11,287 nt of DNA from Conidiobolus incongruus B7586 (taxonomy: Eukaryota; Entomophthoromycota; Entomophthoromycetes; Entomophthorales; Conidiobolaceae), in contig JNEM01015513.1 of assembly GCA_000697335.1 (NCBI GenBank), positions 1 to 11,287 of the forward strand. Direction: 5' to 3'. Positions 1 to 9,886 of the stretch are shown here, piece by piece. The position numbers were made by a program, and so were the translations under genes. Numbering within the stretch: position 1 is the first letter of the stretch; each line of letters begins with the position of its first letter. The notes beneath the pieces are model-generated. The model worked only from the letters and a program-made list of their open reading frames with translations, was not told where the DNA came from and did no database searches.

Positions 1-3000
1 GACGTAGATATGGTTGGTACGAAGATGTAAATTAGTTGAAGAAATGGCTCTGATTCTCCAATCGGTCTTGGAAGAGAAAGTTTGAGTTTCATAATTACTA
101 GTGGTAGTAACAATCATTTCATCACCATGGATATTATGAGTCTTGGTAGTGACAGCAGTAAGCTGACTTTGTTCTTTAGCTTGCTTTTCAATTTCAGCAA
201 TTTGTTGACGTTGAACAGAAGGTGCAGAAATTTCCATACCAAGTATAATATCACGAATTTCAGATTGAGTAAGTGAGGCAACATTAACATTATTAGCTTT
301 TCCGTAATCAGCAAGGATAAGATCTTTCAATTGCGTTTCAACCTTAGCCCAAGTTTCATCAGAAAGAGTTGGCCAGATATGATGAGGTTCGGTAATAGTG
401 TTTCTGTCTGGTCTTAAAATCATCTTAGCCTTGTCATTGTTGATATGAAGAGCTCTTAAAATAAGGATTAATCTTGAGAAAGCTGTGTAAGAAGAGATAG
501 ATTGTAACCAATCGTCGAATAAATTAAATAAAACCATTTGAGGTTCAGTGGCTTTTAAGATTAAATCACCAAATTTTTCAACCTTCAAACAAGCTTGGAA
601 AGGTAATTGCAATTCACTGCCCTTGATCACAATGTTGGGGAAATCGAGAAGATGGACTTCAAGAGGATCTAACATACCCTTACGAGTGACAATAATTTGC
701 TTAGGTTGTTCTTCAATGGGAAGTGAACGAATCAAAGCAGCAACTTCTTCAGCAGTCTTCCATTTGGCCAATTGACTAAGACGCTTTTGACCAGCCCAAA
801 CAGATGTATGAATGATCTTGAGGAATAATTGACCAGTTCTGGGATTGAAAATGAAAATAGCACCGTTAATTGGCTTAGTAGTCAAATTGCCTTCAAAAGT
901 CTTATGGATAGTCACACGATATACGTTGGTATCATCAACAAACCAGATGATTTGATTACCAAATAACTCAGAGTAATTGGAGCTACTTAAGTAAGGTTCT
1001 GTGGGCTCAGATGAATAAAGCTGTAAACCTTTACGAATACGTTCTCTCAAGACATACAGGGCAGGGTTGGCTTTCATAATCTTGTTCATTGCTTGTTGGG
1101 CCAATGGTTTTAGACCTGGGAACCAATTACCATAAGCAGAATGTAAATTGTATGCTAAGTCTACACCAATCATTAAACCACATGGGGATGGGTAAATACT
1201 CATGTTATCAGTGGTGTAACTAAGGAATTTGGCTCTGGTATAACGTTCAATATCATGAGAATCAAAGTCACCCCATCTGAGTTGAACATCAATCCAAAAT
1301 TTCTGGGTAGTAGAGTCATTCATTGTGTCTTTGGTGTCATTGAGTAATGAGGGTCTAGACACACTCCATTTATATGATGCAAATAACAAAATATCTGCAC
1401 AAGAACTGTTCATTTTATAACTCTTTCTTGGATGAATAGTTTCTTTTTGTACTGTTTCAATTTGTAATGCTTCTAATTCTTGATCAAAAACCTGACACAA
1501 GTCCATAACTAAACTTTCATGAATCTTTTGCCACAAGTGAGCTCTGAAAATTTGGATCAAGGAAATCTTTAGGGTTGGAATTTTACCATGCATGAAGATA
1601 CCGGTGAGATCCAGCTGCACTTGGAAGCCTACGTACACATTGGCTCGATCTAAAATAAATATAATTAATACCGAAATAAATTATCAAAAAATATTCAAAA
1701 AACTTACTGATAGTAGGTGACCACCATAGTGTAAAACGTCGATTGGGGATCTGATTGAGACCAGACCTTTGGGCGTTAGTGAGTTTCTTAAACTTCATGC
1801 TTTCTTCAAAGCCACTTGCTTTTTCCCAGAAAAGACCTTCCCATGTAGGGAAGTAGGTTCCCTTAAATAATGTGTGTTCTAAGATACCCTCAACACCACC
1901 AAGTGCTTGTATCATATCGGTACGGTAGTTGTTCAAATTCCAAAGCTTACCATCGTGGCGTTGATGAGTCCACCAGAATGGGTTGTTCTTCAAAATTTGA
2001 TATTGTTTGAAATCGGTACGAACTCTCCATCCCTTATCATAAGCTAAGGTATGACGATCTTTCTGGAATAATGTATTGATACGAGGAATACCACGATCCC
2101 AAGAATCTTCCAAATCTTCCAAAGTCAGTCTTCTATTTTGTTCTAAGGCTTCTTGTCTCTTGAGAGCGTACTCAGCCCAAACTCTTTGAGAATCGATAAA
2201 TTCAGACTCCCAAGGTTGAAGATAACGGTATAAATTAGGAATTAATTGATCTTCTTCATGAGACATACCAGAACGGAAATGAGTAATACCAGTTTCAGTT
2301 TGTTTAGACCAACGAAGGTCAGACTGAGGAATAAGAACATGACCCATAGATAACATTCCTAAACCACCTAATTCCTTGGGAGAATAGAAAACAACTGGAG
2401 GGAAACGAGTGGGCATTTTAGAGTTGAGACCAATCTTAATTCTAGTTTGAATCTTGTTTTCACACTTGACTAATAGATCAAGTAATTCATTAGTGTGAAC
2501 CACAGCTTCACGATAGTAAGTCATCAAACCAATTAAAGCAGTGTTCCATTTGTTGACAATCTTAGAGAAAGTAGTAGAACCAGATGACATAAGAATTTGT
2601 CTAATTCTATTGTGGAAACGTTGCATGGATTCTTCATCTACCCTCAAGAAAGCTTGAGCAGTACGTTCTTTAGTAGCAGAATTGACAAGACTCCAAACAC
2701 TATCTTTAATAGTGAATTCTTCATTTTGATTTCTAATTTTAGGTAAAATACGAACATCAAAACCACACATGGAGAATAATAAGTTAGGATTATCTCTACT
2801 GTACACACTGACGAATGATTCATCCCATTCCAAGGTAGTCAGGGATCTGGGTAATCTATTCTTAATATCCCAAAAAACGGCTCTTCCCAAATTAACATCA
2901 TGCTTCATTAAACGCATACGACAATCACGAGGCCAGCACTTCTTATTATTGTAACCAACAATATTTTCGTTATTTGGATCAGGATTCTCAGTAAGATATC

Positions 3001-6000
3001 TTTGAATTAAATCTCTAGATTCTTCAGCAGTGAAACGGAAGAAAATATGAATTCTGTCGATATATCTGGAATAGAGACGGATAGGATGACCAGTTTCTAC
3101 AGTTTCATTAGGGAAATGCAAGAAATCATTGGGTAACTGAGGTGGTCCAGCAAGTTGGGATGCACGGAAAAGACCAAGGATGAGAAGATCCAATACAAGA
3201 CCATAGTATTGGAAGATGAAACTAGCAAATTGTAGACCTCTAATCATACCATATCCATTAATGTGACTCATATCTTTATAACTAAGAGTAACATTGTTCT
3301 TAGCAGTCATATAATCAGCCAAGTTGGTGTCCAAAATTAAACGAAGTAAGTGATTAAGGAAAGTCAAGTCAAGCTTTTCATATACTTTGTGAAGTTTGGT
3401 TTCCAACATTACATTACATTCACCATTTTCAGTAACCCATACATCGGTCAAGTTGTTAATACCTTGACACCACTTGTAGACCAATTGCGGGGGAGGTTCA
3501 GAATCGGAAGGTTTGATCCAATTGGGGAACAAGTTACGTTTATCGGCTTCATACCATAAATATTGATCTAAATAAGCATCGGTAATCTTTTCCAATGGTT
3601 CTACTTCGTAAACAGGAATCAAATGACTGTAAAGATCCATAAACTCAATGCCAACTTCTTTGAAAGCTCTTTGAGTCAATAAGAGACGCTTAATTCTACT
3701 TAAAGCTTCGTGAGGGTTATCGTAAGCTTGTTCGATTAATCCCAACTCTTCACGTTGACTCTGATTGAGACGACCCTTAATACTATAAGCTTCCTTCAGA
3801 CGTTCCAAAGCTAAAATTAATAATTTGGTGTCATGTTTATAAGAAAGAGGTGGGAAAGGGATAGGAGAAAATTTTCTACTTTCTAACCAGTGAACGGTTG
3901 AAGTGTAAATGGCAACACCTTCTTCAGATGAAATGTAGGGACCATCCTTCTTGTAATTGTGTTGACGTTCTTGTTCGGCCTTAAGCCACAAACGAGTTAA
4001 ACGACCCAAATTCTTTTTACAGCTGTCTTATCAACAGTAGCACCACGACGAATACGCTCACGATTGTAATGAGCAACACTAGTCCACCAATCAGCTTTAG
4101 ATTTGACATAACGAAGGATCATATTTTCAACAGGAGCAGGAAGCCCAGGTACTTTCCAAGGTGAATTGGCCTTCCAGCATCTCCAAGCTTCACTTAAATG
4201 TTGCAAAATGGTTTTAGACTTATTGGCTTTAATACCTTCAGGCATCATATCAGTGATATCATGCATAACAGCAGCACGAAGTTCAAGATCATAATGGGAT
4301 TCGACTCTCTGCTTGGTAACAGTCTTGGCAATACCCTTAGAGTGACGACCTTCGAATTGACGAGCTAGCAAATTACCTAACCAGCGTTCAAGTAATGGAA
4401 CAATACCTCTCATAAAGAATAACCATACTCTCCACCCAGGAGCCCAGAAACCAACACCTGGACCTTTACCAACTGGACCAGTGTTGAAACGGTAGTAGAT
4501 AACATGCTTCAAATCTTTACACATACGAATTTGTCTCATCAATTTGTACTTGAATTTATACATACCGGTAAGCTGACCAACATGAGCAAAGATATATTGC
4601 AAACCATCAGCCAATTGGTAAGCATCGGCATTACCAAGACGGTATTGAACATGGGCGTCAACGATAAGTTTAGTCAATCTGAGAATTTCACGACATAAAT
4701 GGAAAGCATTACCGAAACGAGACTTCTTACGTTCTTTAGTAGTCAAAGTTTTAACAGGTTTCAAGTTGAAATTGTAGTCCAAATGCAAGTAATTAAGATT
4801 CTTACGATGAATAAGCAAGTTGAGCATGTTATAACCTTGACGACAAACTTGGAGACCAGCTTCAACCCAATCCAATTCGGTAAACTGGAAGAATTTGGTA
4901 GCATTTAATTGACGGAAAAGATATTTCTTATTCAAAGCTTTAGGCTTACGACGATGAAGTGCATTTATACGTAGCATTTTAAGAGCTTTTGATAAGAAAC
5001 TCTAACCTTAGTAGGTTGGCCAGGAGGACAGTGTTCAAGATACCAATTGTTAATGAGAGGAACATCTTGAGCACGACGAGTTGTACCACATTTTTTGTTA
5101 AATGGATGAGGAGCCCAATACAATTGAATACCATTGCTAGTATTGTCAGTATACAAGGGTGTATCACTCAAGAAACAGTCAACCTCTTCAGGTAATGTAA
5201 AAGAGTCATCTTCATCACCATTATCACCAAAGAGTTGATCTTCGTGAGAAACCATGACTCTGTTATCTTCAAAAGTACGAGTAATGATAGGATTAATAAT
5301 AGGGTCATAATACAAAACAGGCAAGTCAGGGTTATCATTCTTGATGTATACAACAGGGCAATAATGGTACCATGAAATTCTAACAGCTCTTGGAAGAGAG
5401 TTATAAAGATATGGGAAAGCAATCTTGTATTCGGTACGAATCTGTTGACGAATAATAATCTTGTTAATGTCGTTAAATTCATTCCAATCATCATCGTTAG
5501 GATTATAATCTCTAAAGAGCGGTTCAAATTTAGGACCACCAGGAATAGCTACATTAAGAGATTTAGCTGTAATAAAAGAGTTGATGTCAAACAGATAAAA
5601 ATAATTCTTGTCAGGTAAATCAGATAAAAGCTGATTTGCTAAGCGATATAAATTGGACATAATTGGAAGGTCCAAGTTCCATTTTCTATAAGTAGGACCA
5701 TTAACGAATTTGGTATCCACTAAGGGCTTGTGATCATAAAACCATTCATAAATAGCAGCATCTTCTTCTTCATCCAATTCCATTTGAATGGGATCCAAAG
5801 GTTCAACTTCTAAAATATTGTCACCATAATCCAAAGGAGGTTCTTCATCGTCAAAGGGAGGAAATCTCATTCTTTTGAAATGTCTACGATCTCTCTTCTC
5901 ACGACGCATCATGATCCACATAGAACCCCATTGAGCCATATAAATAGGTTCAATAACCCAAGGAATTTCATTGACAAAAGTAATAGCACCGGTAATATGG

Positions 6001-6350
6001 TAAAGGACTTTCACTTCACGAACCTGCTCCCAAGGCATAGGCATATTTTCCAAAAGTTTCAAAACAGCGTGAGGGATATATTTCAAAGCACCGAGGTAAA
6101 TACGCTTGTCATTACGGAATTTTTTACTACTCATATCTCCATGGTCTTTGATAATTTTGCGAATGTGTTCCGGGGGCATAGCTTCTTTCTGATGTTCGAC
6201 GATACCCATCTTACGATTGTCACCGTATTTTCTAGCATTCATTTGTTGCCATCTCTTGGATTTTTCTTGTAGTTTTTGGTGGGTCATCTCTAATTGTTCA
6301 TTATTAGGTGGATAAAACCCCGGAGGTGGGGGCGGTTGGTGGTGTGACAT
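1..6350 (-). CDS. PRP8: Pre-mRNA-splicing factor Prp8 (U5 snRNP scaffold), 3' end outside window
   Basis: Prp8 is the largest U5 snRNP protein; it cradles the U2/U6/U5 RNA catalytic core in the nucleus and regulates the Brr2 helicase. About 2,098 residues are visible against 2,335 in human PRPF8. The protein matches the human one almost end to end: a short Pro-rich start, then PRO8NT (about 55-206), PROCN (390-795), RRM_4 (980-1070), U5-snRNA-binding (1205-1340), U6-snRNA-binding (1435-1595) and RNase H-like domain IV (1755-1985). Positions are transferred from memory of the human layout. The Jab1/MPN domain is cut off by the window edge. The ATG at 6350 is the first after an in-frame TAA (6366-6368) and has A at -3. 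Exon 1 runs 6350-1708 and exon 2 starts at 1649. The frame slips by one base near 4966 and again at 4014-4018, although the encoded protein stays conserved on both sides. No intein is present. Identity is essentially certain. Confidence 0.97.
1650..1707 (-). other. PRP8: Spliceosomal intron of PRP8, 58 bases, phase 1
   Basis: The donor is GTAAGT (from 1707 downward) and the acceptor is a T-rich tract ending TTTTAG (ending at 1650). Splicing joins ATC-A to AT-CGA and restores [14 protein letters not shown], identical to the human Prp8 sequence at this place. The split codon is the Asn at about residue 1549, inside the U6-snRNA-binding region. A GGTATTAAT stretch about 20 bases before the acceptor could hold the branch point. 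If the intron is retained, translation continues for 41 residues of unrelated sequence and stops at 1583. This is the only intron needed in the visible 6.3 kb. Confidence 0.95.
4007..4020 (-). other. PRP8: Apparent one-base frame break in PRP8 (second)
   Basis: The frame reads TVDKTAVK and then leaves the conserved protein, while [14 protein letters not shown] continues one frame over; human has [23 protein letters not shown]. The run of five A at 4018-4014 would need six to read AAA-AAG-AAT. A lost base in a homopolymer is the typical error of pyrosequencing or long-read data. It lies at the end of the PROCN domain. A single-tRNA -1 slip on AAA would also give the right protein, but this is much less likely. 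Confidence 0.85.
4961..4970 (-). other. PRP8: Apparent one-base frame break in PRP8 (first)
   Basis: Reading down from 6350, the frame stays conserved through KLLKCYV (human KLLKYYV) and then meets TAA at 4967-4965. The conserved protein resumes at once one frame over with [11 protein letters not shown] (human NALKHRPPKAQ). One codon of the human sequence (Leu) is represented by only two bases, so the simplest account is one missing base, for example TTA read as TA. It falls inside the PROCN domain. No slippery heptamer fits here, which argues against programmed frameshifting. Most likely a sequencing or assembly error. Confidence 0.85.
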
Positions 6351-6734
6351 GATATACCACGAATTTTAATATTTATAATACAATAAATTAGATATTTTTA
6401 GTTTTTTGGTTTTTTAATAGTTGATAAGAACAAAAGTTTATAATATTGTTAAATGTTCAATTGAATTGACTTTTTTGAACTGTCAAGAATAAATGTGATT
6501 AATTTTGTGAATTTATAAAATGGTGTATTTAAATGGAATTATGGGATAAATTTTACTTGATGATGAAATCATTTAATTAATGAACAAATCAATTATTTCC
6601 AAAATTGTCATATTTAATTGGAATTTTCAGTTTAAATTACCATATTTATAATATTAAACTTGAAAACAATCAAATAACATTGACTAATATTCTTAATAGT
6701 GATATATTTACTATATATAAAGCTCAATTTTAGC

Positions 6735-6759
6735 ATCGTTCCAATGTTCGTAAAACGAT
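6735..6759. repeat. Small inverted repeat in the PRP8 upstream region
   Basis: The arms ATCGTT (6735-6740) and AACGAT (6754-6759) flank 13 bases that include CCAAT and TTCG. The patch contains three of the few CpG dinucleotides of this AT-rich spacer and lies about 390 bases before the PRP8 start, where a transcription-factor site is possible. A 6-base stem may also be chance. Confidence 0.35.
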
Positions 6760-7139
6760 AAATAAATATTAATCTTTTGTATAAAACCATTTTAGAAAAA
6801 TTGTTTAATTCCTTAATGGTTAATCTAAATTTAATATATATAATATTTTTCAAATTTTAAAAAATAAAAATTATTTTATTAATTCAATAATAATCAATTA
6901 GTTTAATATTATTCAAATCTTGAAATTTTATATTCATTTGATTAAATTATAAATATATCTAATTAATTAATCCATCAATTTTAAACTTTAACGAGATTTA
7001 CTCTTATTTCAAGTTTATAAAAGATCAATTATCACTCTACTTTACAATGGATAAATAATTGAATATATTACATTACAAACATATTTAAAATCATTTCAAT
7101 TGATGAATGAACTTAATAAGATTATAATATTATTTTGTA

Positions 7140-7145
7140 TTTATT
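7140..7145 (-). terminator. Putative polyadenylation signal AATAAA of the F-box gene
   Basis: A canonical AATAAA is found on the minus strand 16 bases after the TAG stop of the F-box gene, followed by U-rich and A-rich sequence. The position fits a short 3' UTR, but AATAAA occurs often by chance in DNA this rich in AT. Confidence 0.4.
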
Positions 7146-7161
7146 CAAATTACCAATAGTA

Positions 7162-8658
7162 CTAAAAATTCAAATCAACAGGAGTACAATTAGTACCAGG
7201 CTTTGTCAAAAGTCCAATACAAGACCATCTTCCTTTCAAACTCCTCAACTTAAACTCTTCAAATTGTTTACAATGTTCTTTAATTGCTTTAATATCTTCA
7301 TTACTAAAGTATCCTCCAGGATGTTTAAAGTTAATCAATTTTAAATTAGGAAATTGCTCAAAGTGATCAGGCTGAAGTGTAAAGATATCTAAAGTGGAAA
7401 AACTTAGAGATTGAATAGATTTGTTGCAAGCATATTTGGAATCTTTAAATTCAGTTTGGAAGAACTGGTAGAAAGGGTGGGTAGGTTCATTGGCATCAGA
7501 TCGAATTCGAATGACATCATATATTAAATGCTTGAGATATTTACACTTTTGACGGATTATTGGAGTCCACTCTTTCCAATTTTCATTCAGCGATATACGT
7601 AAATCTTCCAGATAGGGTGATTTAGTGATAATAGAATCAATAGATGAAGTGGTTAAGGTATTGAAATATAAGGTCAGTTTCTTTAGATTGGTCTTTTTTC
7701 TGAATGAAATATCGATTTTAGTATCAGTATTATACATTTTGAATTTTCTTAAAGTCAATTCTGTCAAATTAGATAATTTAGAGTTAATCATATTCACAAA
7801 TGCACTATCCAATTTACTTGAGTGATAGTGCAAAGACTCTAACTGAGGATTCAACTTAATGACTAACTGAGAATCCTCTACTAACTTTGAATAATCATCA
7901 TCAACAAAAGTAAAAGATTTCAAAGTTGGGTATATTTTAGTAAATGGAACCAATAAGGCACGATCGGTACACGGTTCAAATACTAACTTCTTCACATTTG
8001 AATGGCTACTCATTGTCTCCAAGAATAGTGTGGGATTGCGAATACATTTCACTTCCACCAATTTCAACTGAGTTAAAGAAGAAGGAAGTTTGATAGATTC
8101 TATTTGAAATCTCTTCTTAATAATTTCCTGAATGGTCAATTGATTCAACTCCAATTTCTCCAACTTTTTCAAAGGTTTCAAAGTACTAATAAACAGATCT
8201 TGACTGATTCTAATGTTATACACAATCAACTTGGTCAAATATCGAAAAGTTCCGAAGAATTCCATAGTCATTTCTGGTGATAAAATTGCATAAAGTTTAA
8301 ACTCCTTCACAAGTTTACAATATTTTGCATTATTTTCAATACATTCTTTAACTTCTGCATTGAATTGTTCTTCCTGTTTTAGTTCAGCATTATGATACTC
8401 ATAGCGAATATAATGAGGTCTAGTTAATCGAATACTCTTGTAAACTATTGGATTAAGCAATTTATTCCACTTCTTGCAAATTGCATTCAAATTCACTTGA
8501 TCTTTAAATTTTAAATGATTAGCAATTGTTTGTAAAACGTTAATGTCCCATTTTTTAATCGCAATAGATTTTTTAGAATTTTTAATAGATTTGTATTTGT
8601 TTTTCACTTTAGTATCGGTAGAGTTATCTTTAATTAGTGATTTAGGTTTTCTTCCCAT
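7162..8658 (-). CDS. F-box protein with leucine-rich-repeat-like units
   Basis: The gene encodes 498 residues in one open frame with no intron needed. Residues 1-36 are Lys-rich and could be a disordered tail or nuclear signal. Residues about 37-78 match the F-box pattern: WDINVLQTIANHLKFKD, then the hallmark CKKW (61-64), then LLNPIVYKSI. F-boxes bind Skp1 and bring substrates to SCF ubiquitin ligases. From about 138 to 475 there are irregular units spaced about 22-35 residues apart of the form NLxxLxL (for example near 141, 167, 197, 224, 248, 275, 301, 328, 351, 377, 417, 440, 470), typical of divergent LRRs that hold substrate. The ATG at 8658 follows an in-frame TGA (8677-8679), has A at -3 and sits 52 bases below a TATA box. 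I recognise the family but not a named orthologue; the substrate is unknown. Base composition is more AT-rich than in PRP8, as expected for a less constrained gene. Confidence 0.85.
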   Translation of the reverse strand: MGRKPKSLIKDNSTDTKVKNKYKSIKNSKKSIAIKKWDINVLQTIANHLKFKDQVNLNAICKKWNKLLNPIVYKSIRLTRPHYIRYEYHNAELKQEEQFNAEVKECIENNAKYCKLVKEFKLYAILSPEMTMEFFGTFRYLTKLIVYNIRISQDLFISTLKPLKKLEKLELNQLTIQEIIKKRFQIESIKLPSSLTQLKLVEVKCIRNPTLFLETMSSHSNVKKLVFEPCTDRALLVPFTKIYPTLKSFTFVDDDYSKLVEDSQLVIKLNPQLESLHYHSSKLDSAFVNMINSKLSNLTELTLRKFKMYNTDTKIDISFRKKTNLKKLTLYFNTLTTSSIDSIITKSPYLEDLRISLNENWKEWTPIIRQKCKYLKHLIYDVIRIRSDANEPTHPFYQFFQTEFKDSKYACNKSIQSLSFSTLDIFTLQPDHFEQFPNLKLINFKHPGGYFSNEDIKAIKEHCKQFEEFKLRSLKGRWSCIGLLTKPGTNCTPVDLNF

Positions 8659-8710
8659 TTTAATAATTAATTGGTGTCAATTCATAGTTAGAGTATAGGA
8701 AATACAGCCC

Positions 8711-8719
8711 CTATTTATA
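8711..8719 (-). promoter_or_regulatory. TATA box of the F-box gene
   Basis: TATAAATAG on the minus strand, followed by a GGGG that stands out in this AT-rich DNA, is a full match to the TATA consensus. It lies 52 bases before the ATG, leaving room for a short leader of about 20-25 bases that starts near the pyrimidine-rich stretch TTTCCTATACTC. Confidence 0.55.
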
Positions 8720-8819
8720 TTAAATTATTTATGTGCAATAATAATGGGTAATTATTAATGTTTATTAATATTGAAAATCCAAATTTACCAAATTAGTAAT
8801 TAAGCTAACCCATAACATG

Positions 8820-8862
8820 ATCATTAGGTTCGATTTGAAATTTGAATGCATGCCGCACTTTT
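8820..8862. promoter_or_regulatory. Relatively GC-rich patch upstream of the F-box gene
   Basis: About 160-200 bases before the F-box ATG, a stretch with GGTTCGATTT, overlapping palindromes ATGCAT and GCATGC, and GCCGCAC breaks the AT-rich background. It is a reasonable place for upstream activator sites of the F-box gene. No specific factor can be named. Confidence 0.3.
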
Positions 8863-9360
8863 TCAATAACATTTGAAATTATTTAAATTTCATTTTAAAA
8901 TTAAATATAAAATTAAAATGCATTGATAAATTTAATTTTAAATATATATGAATTTAAAAAACTATTAAATTCTAAAATATTACATATCAACAGTTTATAA
9001 AATAACATGAAATCTACCAAAATATTTAAGGGAATAATATTAAGCAAACATTAAACAATAAACTGATCAATTCAGGTGAAGTTTTTATTTAAAAATTCAA
9101 GTATTTTATCGCTTTAAAAATTGAATATAATTAAACAATTTTACATTCACATTAATAATATTATTCTCTATAACCTATTATATTTATTTAAACCAATATA
9201 TATGTATAATTAACTTCAATAATAATATTTTAAATATTGAATAATCTGGAAATAATGATATATACTCAAATATTTAAATAATTTTAAAGTTTATATAATT
9301 TTAATTGAAGTGTTATATCTATTATCATAATTAACATTTTAATTAAAATAGGTTATTGAG

Positions 9361-9540
9361 AATCCTCTTTAATACTGGTAATTTGAATCAATAAGTCAAC
9401 AACAAGGATTAAACTTGAACACACTATCTACAGCCCTAAATTTATCCTTCTATACTCTCAATTTAAACTCAACAAAAGCTTCAATATGATCTTGAGTATT
9501 AGTTATTTGTTTATCATTCATACTCTATAAACCCTTTTTA
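9361..9540. other. GC-richer patch inside the AT-rich block, possible decayed coding sequence
   Basis: About 28% G+C (51 of 180 bases by my count, one 60-base line at 33%) against about 15% nearby. On the minus strand, from an ATG at 9521, there are 23 codons with a mixed, protein-like composition (for example DHIEAFVEFKLRV). The plus strand has a 35-codon stretch of less convincing composition. Neither frame matches a family I know. It could be a remnant of a host gene, a small RNA or a regulatory patch. Confidence 0.25.
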
Positions 9541-9838
9541 AAACTGGTTTTAAATAAATTAGTGAATTATTTCTAGAATTAGTGTTGGATTGATAAAATA
9601 TTAAGTTGAATAAGGTTTAAATTTTACAAGGTGTTTTAAAATTTAATTTAAATTATTATTCAAAAAAGTTATCAAATAATTTTTTTGATACAAATTACTT
9701 AAGAAACTATATAATATATATAAGTTAAATATTTATCATTTGAAATATAGTTTAAATAACCAGTGCTAAATTGTTTTAATTATATTTCAAGAGTTTAAGT
9801 CTTTAAAGTGTAATATTTATACTAAAATTTAATCAATA

Positions 9839-9886
9839 AATTTAATATCAAATTATTTAATTTGAAAGTTATTTAAATATTAAATT
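9839..9886. repeat. Nested inverted repeat
   Basis: Ten-base arms AATTTAATAT (9839-9848) and ATATTAAATT (9877-9886) enclose a second palindrome, CAAATTA-TT-TAATTTG (9849-9864), that directly abuts the left arm. The sequence could form a cruciform, but palindromes of A and T are expected by chance at this composition. Confidence 0.4.

Larger units (their letters stand above)
6351..7161. other. Intergenic spacer: PRP8 promoter side and F-box gene 3' end
   Basis: This 811-base stretch separates two genes in tandem on the minus strand, so it should carry the PRP8 promoter and leader at its low end and the F-box 3' UTR at its high end. It is over 80% AT. A TATAAAC at 6442-6436 lies about 86 bases before the PRP8 ATG. 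A better-matching TATAAATA at 6377-6370 is probably too close to the ATG to position transcription. A small richer island with a CCAAT and an inverted repeat lies at 6735-6759. A 73-codon minus frame at 6632-6853 is Ile/Lys/Asn-rich and shows no coding signal. Confidence 0.6.

Noticed and set aside
3980-4020. A 41-base GT...AG segment whose removal would restore the PRP8 frame at the second break
   Set aside because: It encodes [12 protein letters not shown], which is conserved in human Prp8, so it is coding sequence and not an intron.
4945-4970. A 26-base GT...AG segment whose removal would restore the PRP8 frame at the first break
   Set aside because: It would delete residues (NAL and the basic stretch after it) that align with human Prp8, and it is shorter than normal introns. 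A single lost base explains the site better.
5880-6272. A 130-codon plus-strand open frame, and several shorter ones opposite PRP8 and the F-box gene
   Set aside because: They lie antisense to strongly conserved coding sequence and show no family features of their own.
1583-6350. Three separate, slightly overlapping minus-strand genes (6350-4965, 4977-3997, 4009-1583)
   Set aside because: Together they are one continuous Prp8 protein. The apparent starts of the second and third lie inside conserved sequence, and the third would begin on a TTG that encodes a conserved Leu.
6632-6853. A 73-codon minus-strand frame in the spacer
   Set aside because: It consists mostly of Ile, Lys, Asn, Leu, Tyr and Phe codons, as random AT-rich DNA would give, with no motif and no promoter.
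8825-8835. GGTTCGATT, resembling the B box of a tRNA gene
   Set aside because: No A box, no acceptor stem and no anticodon arm can be placed around it.
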